DNA of 64,000 nucleotides, from positions 1 through 64,000 of the forward strand of contig JAWLAY010000023.1 of assembly GCA_041395245.1 (NCBI GenBank), in the 5' to 3' direction. Each line of letters opens with the position of its first letter. Positions within the stretch are counted from its first letter, which is position 1. Positions 25,299 to 34,013 of this stretch are shown here, piece by piece. The stretch comes from Aquimonas sp041395245. Lineage in GTDB: Bacteria > Pseudomonadota > Gammaproteobacteria > Xanthomonadales > Xanthomonadaceae. The notes beneath the pieces were generated by a model. The model had not been told where the DNA came from and did no database searches. It was given only the letters and a program-made list of their open reading frames with translations. The translations under genes were made by a program, and so were the position numbers.

Positions 25299-26569
25299 AG
25301 CCGAGCCAGCATGCCGCGGGTCACCAGCACCACACCGTTCGGGCTGCGATAGAAACGCTGCGCATCGAGTTCGGCGTCTTCGCCGATCACCAATCCTTCC
25401 GGCAGCTTGCAACGCCGGTCGATCACCGCGTTGCGAATCCGGCAATGCCGGTTGATCTGCACGTCAGGCAGCACCACGCTTTTTTCCACGCTGGAGTACG
25501 AGCGCACCAACACATTCGAGAACAGCACCGAATCCTTGATCAACGCGCCGGAGACGATGCAGCCGCCGGACACCAGGCTGTCGATGGCATGACCGACCCG
25601 GCCGTTTGCCGCCTCGTCGTGGACGAACTTGGCCGGTGGCAACTGCTCCTGATAGGTCCAGATCGGCCAGTTCTTGTCGTACATGTTCAGCTCGGGCGTG
25701 ACCGAAGCGAGATCCAGGTTGGCCGCCCAGTAGGCTTCAACCGTTCCCACATCGCGCCAGTACGGACGCGAGTAGGGCGCATTGGCAATCGCCGATAGCG
25801 AGAATGGATGGGCAAATGCCTGACCCTCCCTCACCGCCTTGGGGATCAGATCCTTGCCGAAGTCATGACTGGAACCGGAGGTGATGGCGTCTTCCTCGAG
25901 CAGTCGAAACAGATAGTCGGCACTGAACACGTAAATGCCCATGCTCGCCAGCGCCGTATCAGGCTTGTCCGGCATGGCCGGCGGGTCAGCGGGCTTTTCG
26001 ACAAAATCGATGATGTGGCGTTCTGCATTGATCGCCATCACACCAAAGCCACTCGCCTCGGCGCGAGGTACTTCGATGCACCCCACGGTGACGCCACGTC
26101 CGCTGGCGATGTGGTCTTCCAACATCACCGAATAGTCCATCTTGTAGATGTGGTCACCGGCCAGGATCACCACGTAATCAGGCGGTGTCGAATTGCGGAT
26201 GATGTCCAGGTTTTGCCAGATGGCATCCGCCGTACCGCGATACCAGTGTTCCTCGTCGACGCGCTGCTGGGCGGGAAGCAAGTCGACGAACTCGTTCATT
26301 TCGTTGCGCATGAAACTCCAGCCGCGCTGCAAATGGCGCAGCAGGGAGTGCGACTTGTACTGGGTAATGACCCCGATGCGCCGCAAGCCCGAATTGAGGC
26401 AGTTGGACAGCGCGAAATCGATGATGCGGAACTTGCCGCCAAAGTGCACCGCAGGCTTGGATCGATTGTTGGTGAGGTCCATCAGACGTGAACCCCGTCC
26501 GCCCGCCAGAACCAGGGCCAACGTGCGCCGCGCCAAGCCGCGACTTCCCGGATTTCTTAGCACACCCAT
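25295..26569 (-). CDS. glgC: Glucose-1-phosphate adenylyltransferase
   Basis: The protein has 424 residues from ATG 26569, with a strong GGGGGAGG upstream. It makes ADP-glucose from ATP and glucose-1-phosphate, the committed step of glycogen synthesis. Motifs: the nucleotide-binding LAGGRGSRLMDLTNNRSKPA at 21-40, FRIIDFALSNCLNSG, ITQYKSHSLLRHLQRGW, YRGTADAIWQN, ILAGDHIYKMDY and VEKPADPP. A left-handed beta-helix C-terminal domain follows. Length and motifs are normal. It is the first gene of the glgC-glgA pair. Confidence 0.95.
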   Translation of the reverse strand: MGVLRNPGSRGLARRTLALVLAGGRGSRLMDLTNNRSKPAVHFGGKFRIIDFALSNCLNSGLRRIGVITQYKSHSLLRHLQRGWSFMRNEMNEFVDLLPAQQRVDEEHWYRGTADAIWQNLDIIRNSTPPDYVVILAGDHIYKMDYSVMLEDHIASGRGVTVGCIEVPRAEASGFGVMAINAERHIIDFVEKPADPPAMPDKPDTALASMGIYVFSADYLFRLLEEDAITSGSSHDFGKDLIPKAVREGQAFAHPFSLSAIANAPYSRPYWRDVGTVEAYWAANLDLASVTPELNMYDKNWPIWTYQEQLPPAKFVHDEAANGRVGHAIDSLVSGGCIVSGALIKDSVLFSNVLVRSYSSVEKSVVLPDVQINRHCRIRNAVIDRRCKLPEGLVIGEDAELDAQRFYRSPNGVVLVTRGMLARL

Positions 26570-26692
26570 CGCTTGCCTCCCCCTTGATCCGCCATCGACC
26601 CGGTCGAGTCTGGCGCATGCCATCGACGCGACCTTTGCGCGAACGCAAAGCGATCACCGTCAATCGTCGGCGGAGCATACGCGAGGCCGCGA

Positions 26693-27439
26693 TCAGGGCG
26701 TCAAACCAAAGGCGCGCAAAGTGGAATCGGCCATATCGCGCGCCATGCCACGCATGGCGGGATCGTTCTGTTCGGCCAGTCCTGCCATCAGCCCGCCAGT
26801 GATGACCAGGGTGTCGTAGGCGCGGGTCAGTTCGGTGCTGGACGCATCCCGCCAGCCATCCGCCTCGCCGAGCGCATCATTGATCGAGCGCAGCAATGCC
26901 TCTTCGGCCGCATCGCCCATCTCGCCGCCATAGCGCACCTGGATCGCGACACCGAGCGCCAGCGTCATGGCGTAGGCCAGATTGTTGCGTCGGAAGTCGG
27001 GCATGGCTTCGACCGCTTGCTGCAGCGTCAGCGCGGCATCGATCCACTGCTCCCGCGGGGCACCGCGCAGGCCCGCCGCATCGGCCATCTCGGCCGGTAC
27101 ACGCGCGCGATCACCGCGCGCACTGAAGTCGGTGGTACTCAGCTCGTACTGCCAGCCGCGTCGGGGCGGTGTCGTGACGCGCTCCGGCATGCTGACCGAG
27201 CGTCCCGCCGCGGCCTCGCGCTGCACCTGCTGCATGCTCAGCATGCGCATCTGGAAGCTGCTGTTCTGGATCGCCTGCGACATCAGGAAATCTGCATTGG
27301 CGGCGTAAACGTTGCTGAACTGTCGGCCGTTCAGAATGTTGGTGTACGGCATGTCTTGCGCATGCACGCTGCTAACCAGAAACAACAGACTCGCGACGAG
27401 GCGACGCGTGAACCGACCGATCAAATTGCAAGGCGACAT
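26693..27439 (-). CDS. Secreted protein of unknown function
   Basis: The protein has 248 residues, counting from ATG 27439 (MSPCNLIGRFTRR). A Sec signal ends at SSVHAQ (about 31). The mature protein starts MPYTNILNGRQFSNVYAANA and is helical. A conserved-looking core runs RRNNLAYAMTLALGVAIQ and later MARDMADSTLRAFGLTP at the C-terminus. It lies upstream of glgC on the same strand with 123 bp between. No domain was recognised. Confidence 0.75.
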   Translation of the reverse strand: MSPCNLIGRFTRRLVASLLFLVSSVHAQDMPYTNILNGRQFSNVYAANADFLMSQAIQNSSFQMRMLSMQQVQREAAAGRSVSMPERVTTPPRRGWQYELSTTDFSARGDRARVPAEMADAAGLRGAPREQWIDAALTLQQAVEAMPDFRRNNLAYAMTLALGVAIQVRYGGEMGDAAEEALLRSINDALGEADGWRDASSTELTRAYDTLVITGGLMAGLAEQNDPAMRGMARDMADSTLRAFGLTP

Positions 27440-27571
27440 GGCGAAGCACTCCTGAGGACGACACGCCCTACAACGAAACGGCGTCGCCGTTCGTGTCGTC
27501 AGCATCCCTGCGCCAGCGCGATCCGCTGAATCACCGGACGATGCCATGCCACATCGCGCGCCAAGCAGCAA

Positions 27572-28048
27572 TCAGGGCGTCAGACTGATCGCAGGCTTGC
27601 CCGCCTTGTAGGTGATCTTGACGTTGCGATAGCTGTCCAGCTTCTCAGGCATCATCGCCACCGGGTCGTATTCGATCTCCAGTTCGGTGTCGGATATCCA
27701 GCGGAACGACAGCGGCGGCGCGCCCGCATCGGTCAGCTTGACCACGCCCATGTCGACTTGCTGGCGGGTTGCAAACAAGGTGGCAATCCGCGTGTGCTGG
27801 CCGCCGTTGAAGGGCATGCCACCCAGCGGATACATGACGATGGACGCGGTGTAGGGCTTGTCGTCACCACACTCGAAGACGATCAGCGCGGCCTCCAGCG
27901 GGGCGCGATAGGACTCGTACTGCACGTAGTTCTGCACACAGCCCGCAATACGCGGACCTTCTTCGCGCTCGCAGGCGGTCAAGGCAAACAGCATGGCTGT
28001 GAAAAAAACCAATCGGATGGGAACAACGCCAGGCACGGGCCACCTCAC
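27572..28048 (-). CDS. Putative lipoprotein
   Basis: The protein has 158 residues if it starts at GTG 28048; a GTG four codons later is equally possible. A hydrophobic signal ends in the lipobox LFALTAC (Cys26), so it should be a lipid-anchored periplasmic protein. The mature part is small, with two further Cys (GCVQNYV; FECGDDKPY) that may form a disulfide, and a beta-rich end. It precedes the secreted-protein gene at 26693 on the same strand. Both proteins end in LTP, but they show no wider similarity. Function unknown. Confidence 0.7.
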   Translation of the reverse strand: MRWPVPGVVPIRLVFFTAMLFALTACEREEGPRIAGCVQNYVQYESYRAPLEAALIVFECGDDKPYTASIVMYPLGGMPFNGGQHTRIATLFATRQQVDMGVVKLTDAGAPPLSFRWISDTELEIEYDPVAMMPEKLDSYRNVKITYKAGKPAISLTP

Positions 28049-28112
28049 CCACGGATCGAGACGGCCAGTGTACGTAGTTGGACTGGCATTCGTCTGACCG
28101 TCTCGCGCTGTC

Positions 28113-30908
28113 TCAACGCGTTATCGGACAGCGCTGGATGCCCAATGCCGCAGTGCTCAATTCCTGTCCAGACTCGACGGCACCCTTCCACCAGCCACCG
28201 GAGAGCGTCTGGCGCAGTGGTCCCAGTGTGTCCGCCGAAAACAGGGCTTGCTCTGCTTGCCGAGCCGCGACGCAAAGCGACGGATCACCACTCCAGTCAC
28301 GCCCTCGCGTCAGCAAGCTCAGTGTCGCGGGCTTGTTCTGGCTGAGGTTGTCCGGGTCAGGAATCACGCTGCAATTCAGCACGCTATCGAACGCCGCCCC
28401 ACCCAAGGTGCACAGCGAAACGTTCGGCCAGACGGCATCGACATCGACCTCGCCGCTGCCAGTGCGCGGCAGGCTCGCAAGCACTTGCTGCGGCGTTTCG
28501 CGCAAGGCGCGCAGCAGAAGGTCGGCCTGTGCCACGGGCAGGCTGTGGCGATAGTTGAGGTAGAGCCTGTCGAGTATCGGGTAGTACCACGCGTACAGCA
28601 TGAAGTACTGACCCATCGCACAACTGGCGTCGGCCTGCAGCTGCAACTCGCAGATCAGGCCTGCACTCAGGGAATTGGTGATCAAGTGACCCAGCACCTC
28701 ACGCAGACGACTGTCGCAGGTCTCGCCGATCGCTCCGGGGACGAACTCGGCGCATGTCGCCAGGCTTTGCACGTATTGCAGGTTCAGCCGACCCACGGCT
28801 GACCATGAGGTGTCGTCCTGCGGATCGTTGGTGAACCGCAAGCCCGCCGCGATGCCCGCCTCCGCCAGGCGGTCCTGATGTGCCGCGCTCGGCCACAGCA
28901 CATAGGCCAGAGACTGATGCCGGTTGTAGGTGTAGTCGGCGGACCCCGAGGCCGAACGGTGCCAGAGCCCGTCGCCGCTGCCACCTGAGCCGAAACTGTG
29001 TCCGGCAATATTGCTAGTACTGCCGGCGGCGTTCGGCCATCGCCCGAAGTTGTAGTAGGCGGTGTAGGCCATCAGCCAGGACTGCGGCAACGCAAATTCC
29101 CACACCCAACGCGGATCGCCGCCGCGCAGAAATTCCGTCAATTCGATCTGAACCGGATCCCAGTAGTTGAGCTTCACCTCGTTGCTCGCCGGGTCCGGGT
29201 TTTCGGTGAATCCGAATTGCTCGTTGAATTGGATATCCGGCCAGATCTGCTGTCCGTAGGTCTTCGCGCAGGACCATTGCGAACCGATGCCGTTCTGCGC
29301 GTCCGTGCAGGCGCGATCCGCCACGGTCGCGCGATGTTTGTCCAGCACATAGCTCGCGTAGGCGTTCCAGAGCTGGGACGGATTGTTCCCCAGCAGGGGC
29401 GGCATCACCCCCGCCGCATCCAGATCCTCCACCTGTTGGCGAACGAGCAGCGGCCGCTCCAGGCGAAAGTGCGCCTGGTACGCCAGTGCGGTCAGACCAT
29501 TGATCGCGTCAAAGACGCTGTCGAAGGCGCGCAGGGTCAAGCCACTGCGAAACCAGAGTGATTTCGCCTTGCCGACCTTTACCGGCTCGCTGACCCAGCC
29601 CAAGGTCAATGCCCCACCCTGCACGGATAGCGACTGCGGCTCGCGGAACGACATCCATGCATGGGCAATGCTCGCAATCAGCGTTCGTCCCGATGGCAGA
29701 TCGATGCGGGTACCGATGGCGGGCCGATCAAATCGCTCGGCCGACTGCACCACGGCGCCGTTGTGTCGGTAGCTCACATCGCGTCGCCAAGGGCTGCCGC
29801 TGCCACGGGCTTGCCGGATCTCATGGTGCTCTGCTGCACCGGCCGCAACAAAGCGGGGATTCCCGATGGTGGCCACGATCGGCACGGCGGCCGCTTCGCC
29901 ACCTCTGGCCAAGGGCAAGGTCAAAGCCAGCTCCTGCACAAGCAGGGAATCGCTGTCTGGCGCGGACTGCGGTGTCCCACAGGCGTTGCCCAACTGCACT
30001 TCCATGTCGATATCGGCCTGACCCCGGACAAAGCTCAGGGCGATGCTGTAAGGCAGGCGTCGACCGCCTGACGCGCCGCTGCAAGTGGTGCCGACCGGTG
30101 CGTCCAGCCAGCCATCAATTTGCACCTGCGCCGCGACGGGCCCCAAGCCACCGAACCAACGTGTTTGCTGCGGCTGCAAACGGCCAAGACCGGCCTGCAG
30201 ATCCACCAATGGGCTGCCATCCGTTTCAGCGACCCGCAATCGCCAACCCTCGCTGGCACTGGCGGCAACATACAGCGCGTCCAGACCGCCCTGATCGTCG
30301 CGCAGATGTATGGACCGTATCGGTTGGGCTTGCGTCCCGTCGATCTCGAACACAGCGGCCCCGGTATCGATCTGGAATCGCTGAGCGCCGAGCGTCTGCA
30401 CGCTCAATGCCGCACTATCGGCCGCATCCAAGGGCGCATCCTGGGACATGACTGCGACCACCGCCTGCGGATTCACGCCAACCGACAATTGAAGTCGGAG
30501 CCAACGAATCGGCGCCGATGTATCACTCAAGGGTCGCCCCCAACGCGAGAGAACCTGCCATTGCACGGGACGCCGCTGGCCTTGCGCATCCACCACCCAC
30601 CAGCGCAGCAGATCACTGTCTTGCACGTTCAAGCCGTGCGGCAAGGCCATCACCCCATTGGCGCGCTGCACCTCCCGAGTCGTCAGGTCATTGGTGATCT
30701 GCACGCAGCTCACCAACGTGGCATCCAGAATGGGCGGAGGCGGCAAGCTATCGCCACTTACCCCGCCACTGACACACGCCGGCAAGCCACCCTCAAAGCC
30801 ATTGGCGAACAGTGCCGCCTGCGCCGCGGCGTCACGCGACTTGCCCAGGCAGAGAAAGGCGAGGATCACCAGTGCAACCCACCGAATCCGAAGGCTCATC
30901 GGTTTCAT
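28113..30908 (-). CDS. Large secreted protein with N-terminal F-x-x-G-F-E tag
   Basis: The protein has 931 residues from ATG 30908; ATG 30899 is better spaced from AGGA and is an equally good start. The Sec signal ends near DAAAQA. Immediately after comes ALFANGFEGGLPAC, which places the F-x-x-G-F-E tag at the mature N-terminus instead of the C-terminus. The N-terminal half is beta-rich with several Cys. The C-terminal half has many aromatic residues and reads like an alpha/alpha-barrel (WAYASYVLDKHR-type helices; YFMLYAWYYPILDRLYLNYR). This combination recalls polysaccharide lyases or glycosidases, but no catalytic motif was identified, so the enzyme class is a guess. Confidence 0.75.
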   Translation of the reverse strand: MKPMSLRIRWVALVILAFLCLGKSRDAAAQAALFANGFEGGLPACVSGGVSGDSLPPPPILDATLVSCVQITNDLTTREVQRANGVMALPHGLNVQDSDLLRWWVVDAQGQRRPVQWQVLSRWGRPLSDTSAPIRWLRLQLSVGVNPQAVVAVMSQDAPLDAADSAALSVQTLGAQRFQIDTGAAVFEIDGTQAQPIRSIHLRDDQGGLDALYVAASASEGWRLRVAETDGSPLVDLQAGLGRLQPQQTRWFGGLGPVAAQVQIDGWLDAPVGTTCSGASGGRRLPYSIALSFVRGQADIDMEVQLGNACGTPQSAPDSDSLLVQELALTLPLARGGEAAAVPIVATIGNPRFVAAGAAEHHEIRQARGSGSPWRRDVSYRHNGAVVQSAERFDRPAIGTRIDLPSGRTLIASIAHAWMSFREPQSLSVQGGALTLGWVSEPVKVGKAKSLWFRSGLTLRAFDSVFDAINGLTALAYQAHFRLERPLLVRQQVEDLDAAGVMPPLLGNNPSQLWNAYASYVLDKHRATVADRACTDAQNGIGSQWSCAKTYGQQIWPDIQFNEQFGFTENPDPASNEVKLNYWDPVQIELTEFLRGGDPRWVWEFALPQSWLMAYTAYYNFGRWPNAAGSTSNIAGHSFGSGGSGDGLWHRSASGSADYTYNRHQSLAYVLWPSAAHQDRLAEAGIAAGLRFTNDPQDDTSWSAVGRLNLQYVQSLATCAEFVPGAIGETCDSRLREVLGHLITNSLSAGLICELQLQADASCAMGQYFMLYAWYYPILDRLYLNYRHSLPVAQADLLLRALRETPQQVLASLPRTGSGEVDVDAVWPNVSLCTLGGAAFDSVLNCSVIPDPDNLSQNKPATLSLLTRGRDWSGDPSLCVAARQAEQALFSADTLGPLRQTLSGGWWKGAVESGQELSTAALGIQRCPITR

Positions 30909-30928
30909 TCCTAGGTCAGTTGTATCGC

Positions 30929-31231
30929 TCAGGGCTCGAAGCCATCGCGAAAGATGCTCCCGGACACCGGTGCCCCCAGTCGGAAACCCTCCGCCATCCG
31001 GAGAATCGGTCGTGCACCTTCTACCGGCGCCGTGACGTTCCCGCCTTCCAGCCCGAACGGTTGTCCGATCAGCTCCCGCATCGCCCAGCGACCGTCAGCC
31101 GACGTCACCGACGCTCCAGGCGCCCACGTCCACTGCTTCAGTTCCCATGTCCCACCCGCTCTGAGCGGGGCCGACGGCATGCCGAGCAAGGCAAGGAGAC
31201 ATGCGGCATGACGCATCCCACGGCGGCTCAT
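30929..31231 (-). CDS. Small secreted protein ending in F-x-x-G-F-E tag
   Basis: The product has 100 residues. The ATG overlaps the stop of the preceding gene (ATGA after GAGTT), so translation is probably coupled; an internal ATG five codons in is also possible. A signal peptide (MRHAACLLALLGMPS region) precedes about 70 mature residues that end GSIFRDGFEP. Apart from the tag there is little sequence to classify it. It sits between two larger secreted proteins on the same strand and may be an accessory or partner of the repeat protein encoded upstream. Confidence 0.7.
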   Translation of the reverse strand: MSRRGMRHAACLLALLGMPSAPLRAGGTWELKQWTWAPGASVTSADGRWAMRELIGQPFGLEGGNVTAPVEGARPILRMAEGFRLGAPVSGSIFRDGFEP

Positions 31232-33108
31232 AACTCACCGCAGTCGCTGTACTGACAGCGCTGATAGCGGAGGTCCTGCGCGCTGGCGTCGTAATAGACG
31301 ACGCCAACGCCGCCAGAACGCAGGCGCTTGGCGTCCAATCGCGTCGGCGTCACGGAAACCGGCACCGTGATCGGTGATGAACTGGCGAACGTGTCGATGT
31401 CGGACAGGCTCCACACGCGCAAGGGAAAACTTGCGTCCGTGATGCTGCTGACAATGATCGGCGCCCCTTCCAGGCGGGGTACGACCGCCGTCCCATTGGC
31501 AAGCAATCCACCCAGCGAGACGGCAGCAGATCGTTGCGCGCACGACTCGTCGTAACAGGTGACGAACTTGCGTGAACTAGTCGCCAGATCGGAGAACGTG
31601 ATCCACCGGCGTTGCTCGCCGCCGACCACCCAGGTGCCGGTGGCGAGCTGCGATCCAAATTGTCCTTGTGCAATGGTGTGCGTCGAGCGGGTTGCACAAC
31701 TGGCGTCCTGACATTGAACCGCCTGAACCCGACCGTCCGCGTTTTGTCCGGTCGCGTTAGTAAGCACGACAAAGAAGGGCAACGTACTGCTGTCATCCAG
31801 ATCCCGTGCCGCGGCAACAGCGCCGGTCGGCGCGCCGACGAGGGGCAAATTGTCAAGCGCAGTAATCGGCGCACCCAGACACTGCGGGTCGGCACAGCGG
31901 GCGTACTTGTAGCGTTGGTTGGTGACATCCAGATAGACCACGGCATAGTTGCTGCCGTAGCGCACGATCTCGGCGAATCGCCCAACGTCGCCCGTGCTGT
32001 CGATGGTGCGAATCGTCGCCCCGCCCGTGCAGTCCTGATTACCACAGGAGGCGACCTGAAGGTCATCTTGCGCCGTGTCGTAGTAGACCATCACGGGCAG
32101 GTTCTGGCTGTTGTGCATGAGGCTGACGTACTCACCTACGCCGCCGGTCGCGATCTCCACGGTGGTCGGCGCCGGTGACGCACAGGCTTCATTGGCGCAC
32201 CGAACGAACTTCAGCGAGCCGCCGTTGGCGGTGTCGAAATACGCCACTTCGATCGAACTCGTACTCGAACGACGACTGATGGACAGGTGCGAGCCGACAT
32301 TGCCCGCACTGGCCAAGATCACCGATGCGGCAGGCGTCACCGTATCGATATAGACGCATTGCACCGACCCGTCGGCGTTGATCTTGCGAATCGAGGCCCG
32401 CGGAGAGGTTGGACACTCACCGCTGATCGGCAATTGCCCAGCTGTGCCGGGCGCTGCGGCTGACAGGGTGACGACGCCACCGCTCTGTTGCACCACGATT
32501 CCCGATCCGGGTGTGGCGGTCACGCTGCTGACGACCGATTGGCAGCTTGGCTGACCCGTGCTCGAGATATTGCTCAACGCGGATCCGGCCGGACATCCCG
32601 CTGCGAGGCGGCGCTGGATGCCCCAGCTGATGTCGGTGCTGTTCACGTCGCGCGCGTCGAGTGTCCCGTCGGCAACGCCAGCACCGGTGACGCTGCCGCC
32701 GGCCACCGAGATCGCTCGCGCAGCGTAGGGAACCGGCACGGGAACGCCCGCCATGGAAAGCACCTCGTAACCGCCCAGCGTCCCCGCGTCACCGAAGTCG
32801 CCGTCCCGGACACTGACCTCGAAGGTGACAAAGCCGTCACTGGCGAAGATATTGCCCAGGTCGATTGCCACCTGAAACAGGCCATTGGCGACCTCGACAT
32901 CGTCCTCCACATGAAGCGCGCCGAAGACGACGCCATCAAGCATCGGTTGAAAAGCCAAATCGACCGTGCCGTTGTAAGGCGCACCATCACGGGTCAGATA
33001 CCCGTGGTAGTGAAACGCGGTCGGTGCCTGCGCATGCGCGCACGGGATGGTCAGGGTTGCCAGTGCTGCAACCAGCAGTGCAAGAATGGATCTGATAGCA
33101 AGGTGCAT
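31228..33108 (-). CDS. Secreted repeat (beta-propeller-like) protein
   Basis: The protein has 626 residues from ATG 33108 (GGAGG eight bases upstream). The Sec signal ends at CAHAQA. The N-terminal domain resembles a tail-fibre or collar-like fold (YHGYLTRDGAPYNGTVDLAFQ). From about 250 there are at least four repeats of roughly 50-60 residues, each with a Cys pair (KFVRCANEACASP; QVASCGNQDCTGG; KYARCADPQCLGA; KFVTCYDESCAQR). These suggest a disulfide-stabilised propeller blade. The C-terminus is YQRCQYSDCGEL with no tag; the tag is on the small protein coupled downstream. Function unknown. Confidence 0.8.
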   Translation of the reverse strand: MHLAIRSILALLVAALATLTIPCAHAQAPTAFHYHGYLTRDGAPYNGTVDLAFQPMLDGVVFGALHVEDDVEVANGLFQVAIDLGNIFASDGFVTFEVSVRDGDFGDAGTLGGYEVLSMAGVPVPVPYAARAISVAGGSVTGAGVADGTLDARDVNSTDISWGIQRRLAAGCPAGSALSNISSTGQPSCQSVVSSVTATPGSGIVVQQSGGVVTLSAAAPGTAGQLPISGECPTSPRASIRKINADGSVQCVYIDTVTPAASVILASAGNVGSHLSISRRSSTSSIEVAYFDTANGGSLKFVRCANEACASPAPTTVEIATGGVGEYVSLMHNSQNLPVMVYYDTAQDDLQVASCGNQDCTGGATIRTIDSTGDVGRFAEIVRYGSNYAVVYLDVTNQRYKYARCADPQCLGAPITALDNLPLVGAPTGAVAAARDLDDSSTLPFFVVLTNATGQNADGRVQAVQCQDASCATRSTHTIAQGQFGSQLATGTWVVGGEQRRWITFSDLATSSRKFVTCYDESCAQRSAAVSLGGLLANGTAVVPRLEGAPIIVSSITDASFPLRVWSLSDIDTFASSSPITVPVSVTPTRLDAKRLRSGGVGVVYYDASAQDLRYQRCQYSDCGEL

Positions 33109-33320
33109 AGCGTCTTCCTCCGGCATTGCGTGGTATGACGCAGCAGAGCACGTTCATTCTCATCACCACCCCATTCCTCCTTGGGTTGACAGGAACGGAT
33201 GCGTTCGCTATCCGTAGCGCGCGCAAGCATTCGGAAGCCGTTGTCAAGCCGGAAGTGCGGGTAGACGACGCCTGAACTGCGCCGCAGTCTGGCGATGTCC
33301 TGCTCCTCATCCGGTGCCTT

Positions 33321-34007
33321 ATGAACGATCCAGCTCGGCCTGCTCCACGTATTGCGCTTGTCGAAGACGACATCGACACTCGACGCGCCGTGTTGAACCG
33401 CTTGTTCAGTGAACGAGATATCCATCTGGCCTTTGAAGCCGGGTCCATCGCGCAGGCCAGGCAGTGCTGGGAGGAGTTGGACTTTGATGTGCTGTTGGTG
33501 GATTTGGGTCTGCCCGATGGCTCAGGCCTCGACCTGATCAGCGAAGCGCGCCAGCGCTTCCCTTCCGCGTTGATCATGGTGCTCAGCGTGTTCGGCGACG
33601 AACAGAAGCTGATCGCGGCGATCGAGCGTGGCGCCAAGGGATATCTGTTGAAGGACGAAACTTCGATCGGCCTAACGCAGGCAATCGATGATCTGTGGGC
33701 CGGTGGCTCACCGATCAGTCCCGCCATTGCACGACATCTGGTCAGGCGGCTGGCACGTGTTGATCCAGTCCCCGGTGCCAGAACGGACAACGCGGCCATC
33801 AACAACATGCTGACCGGGCGCGAACGCGAGGTGCTGCAATTGTCGGCCAAGGGATTCAACCACGCCGAAGTGGCGCTGCTGCTTGGCCTCAGCAAGAACA
33901 CCATTGCCTCGTATACGCGAACCATCTACGAGAAGCTGGAAGTGCATTCGCGACAGGAAGCGCTGTTCGAAGCAGATCGTCTTGGCTTGTTGTCTCCGAC
34001 GAACTGA
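33321..34007 (+). CDS. NarL/FixJ-family response regulator
   Basis: The protein has 228 residues. The receiver domain shows VEDD (14-17), phospho-acceptor Asp61 in VLLVDLGLPDGSGLD, and Lys in YLLKDETS. The C-terminal LuxR-type helix-turn-helix is LTGREREVLQLSAKGF followed by LGLSKNTIASYTRTIYEKL. It is followed after six bases by a DesK/NarX-type kinase gene, its obvious partner. It is divergent from the secreted repeat-protein gene at 33108, with 212 bp between, so it could control that gene. The target is inferred. Confidence 0.93.
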   Translation: MNDPARPAPRIALVEDDIDTRRAVLNRLFSERDIHLAFEAGSIAQARQCWEELDFDVLLVDLGLPDGSGLDLISEARQRFPSALIMVLSVFGDEQKLIAAIERGAKGYLLKDETSIGLTQAIDDLWAGGSPISPAIARHLVRRLARVDPVPGARTDNAAINNMLTGREREVLQLSAKGFNHAEVALLLGLSKNTIASYTRTIYEKLEVHSRQEALFEADRLGLLSPTN

Positions 34008-34013
34008 ACGCCC

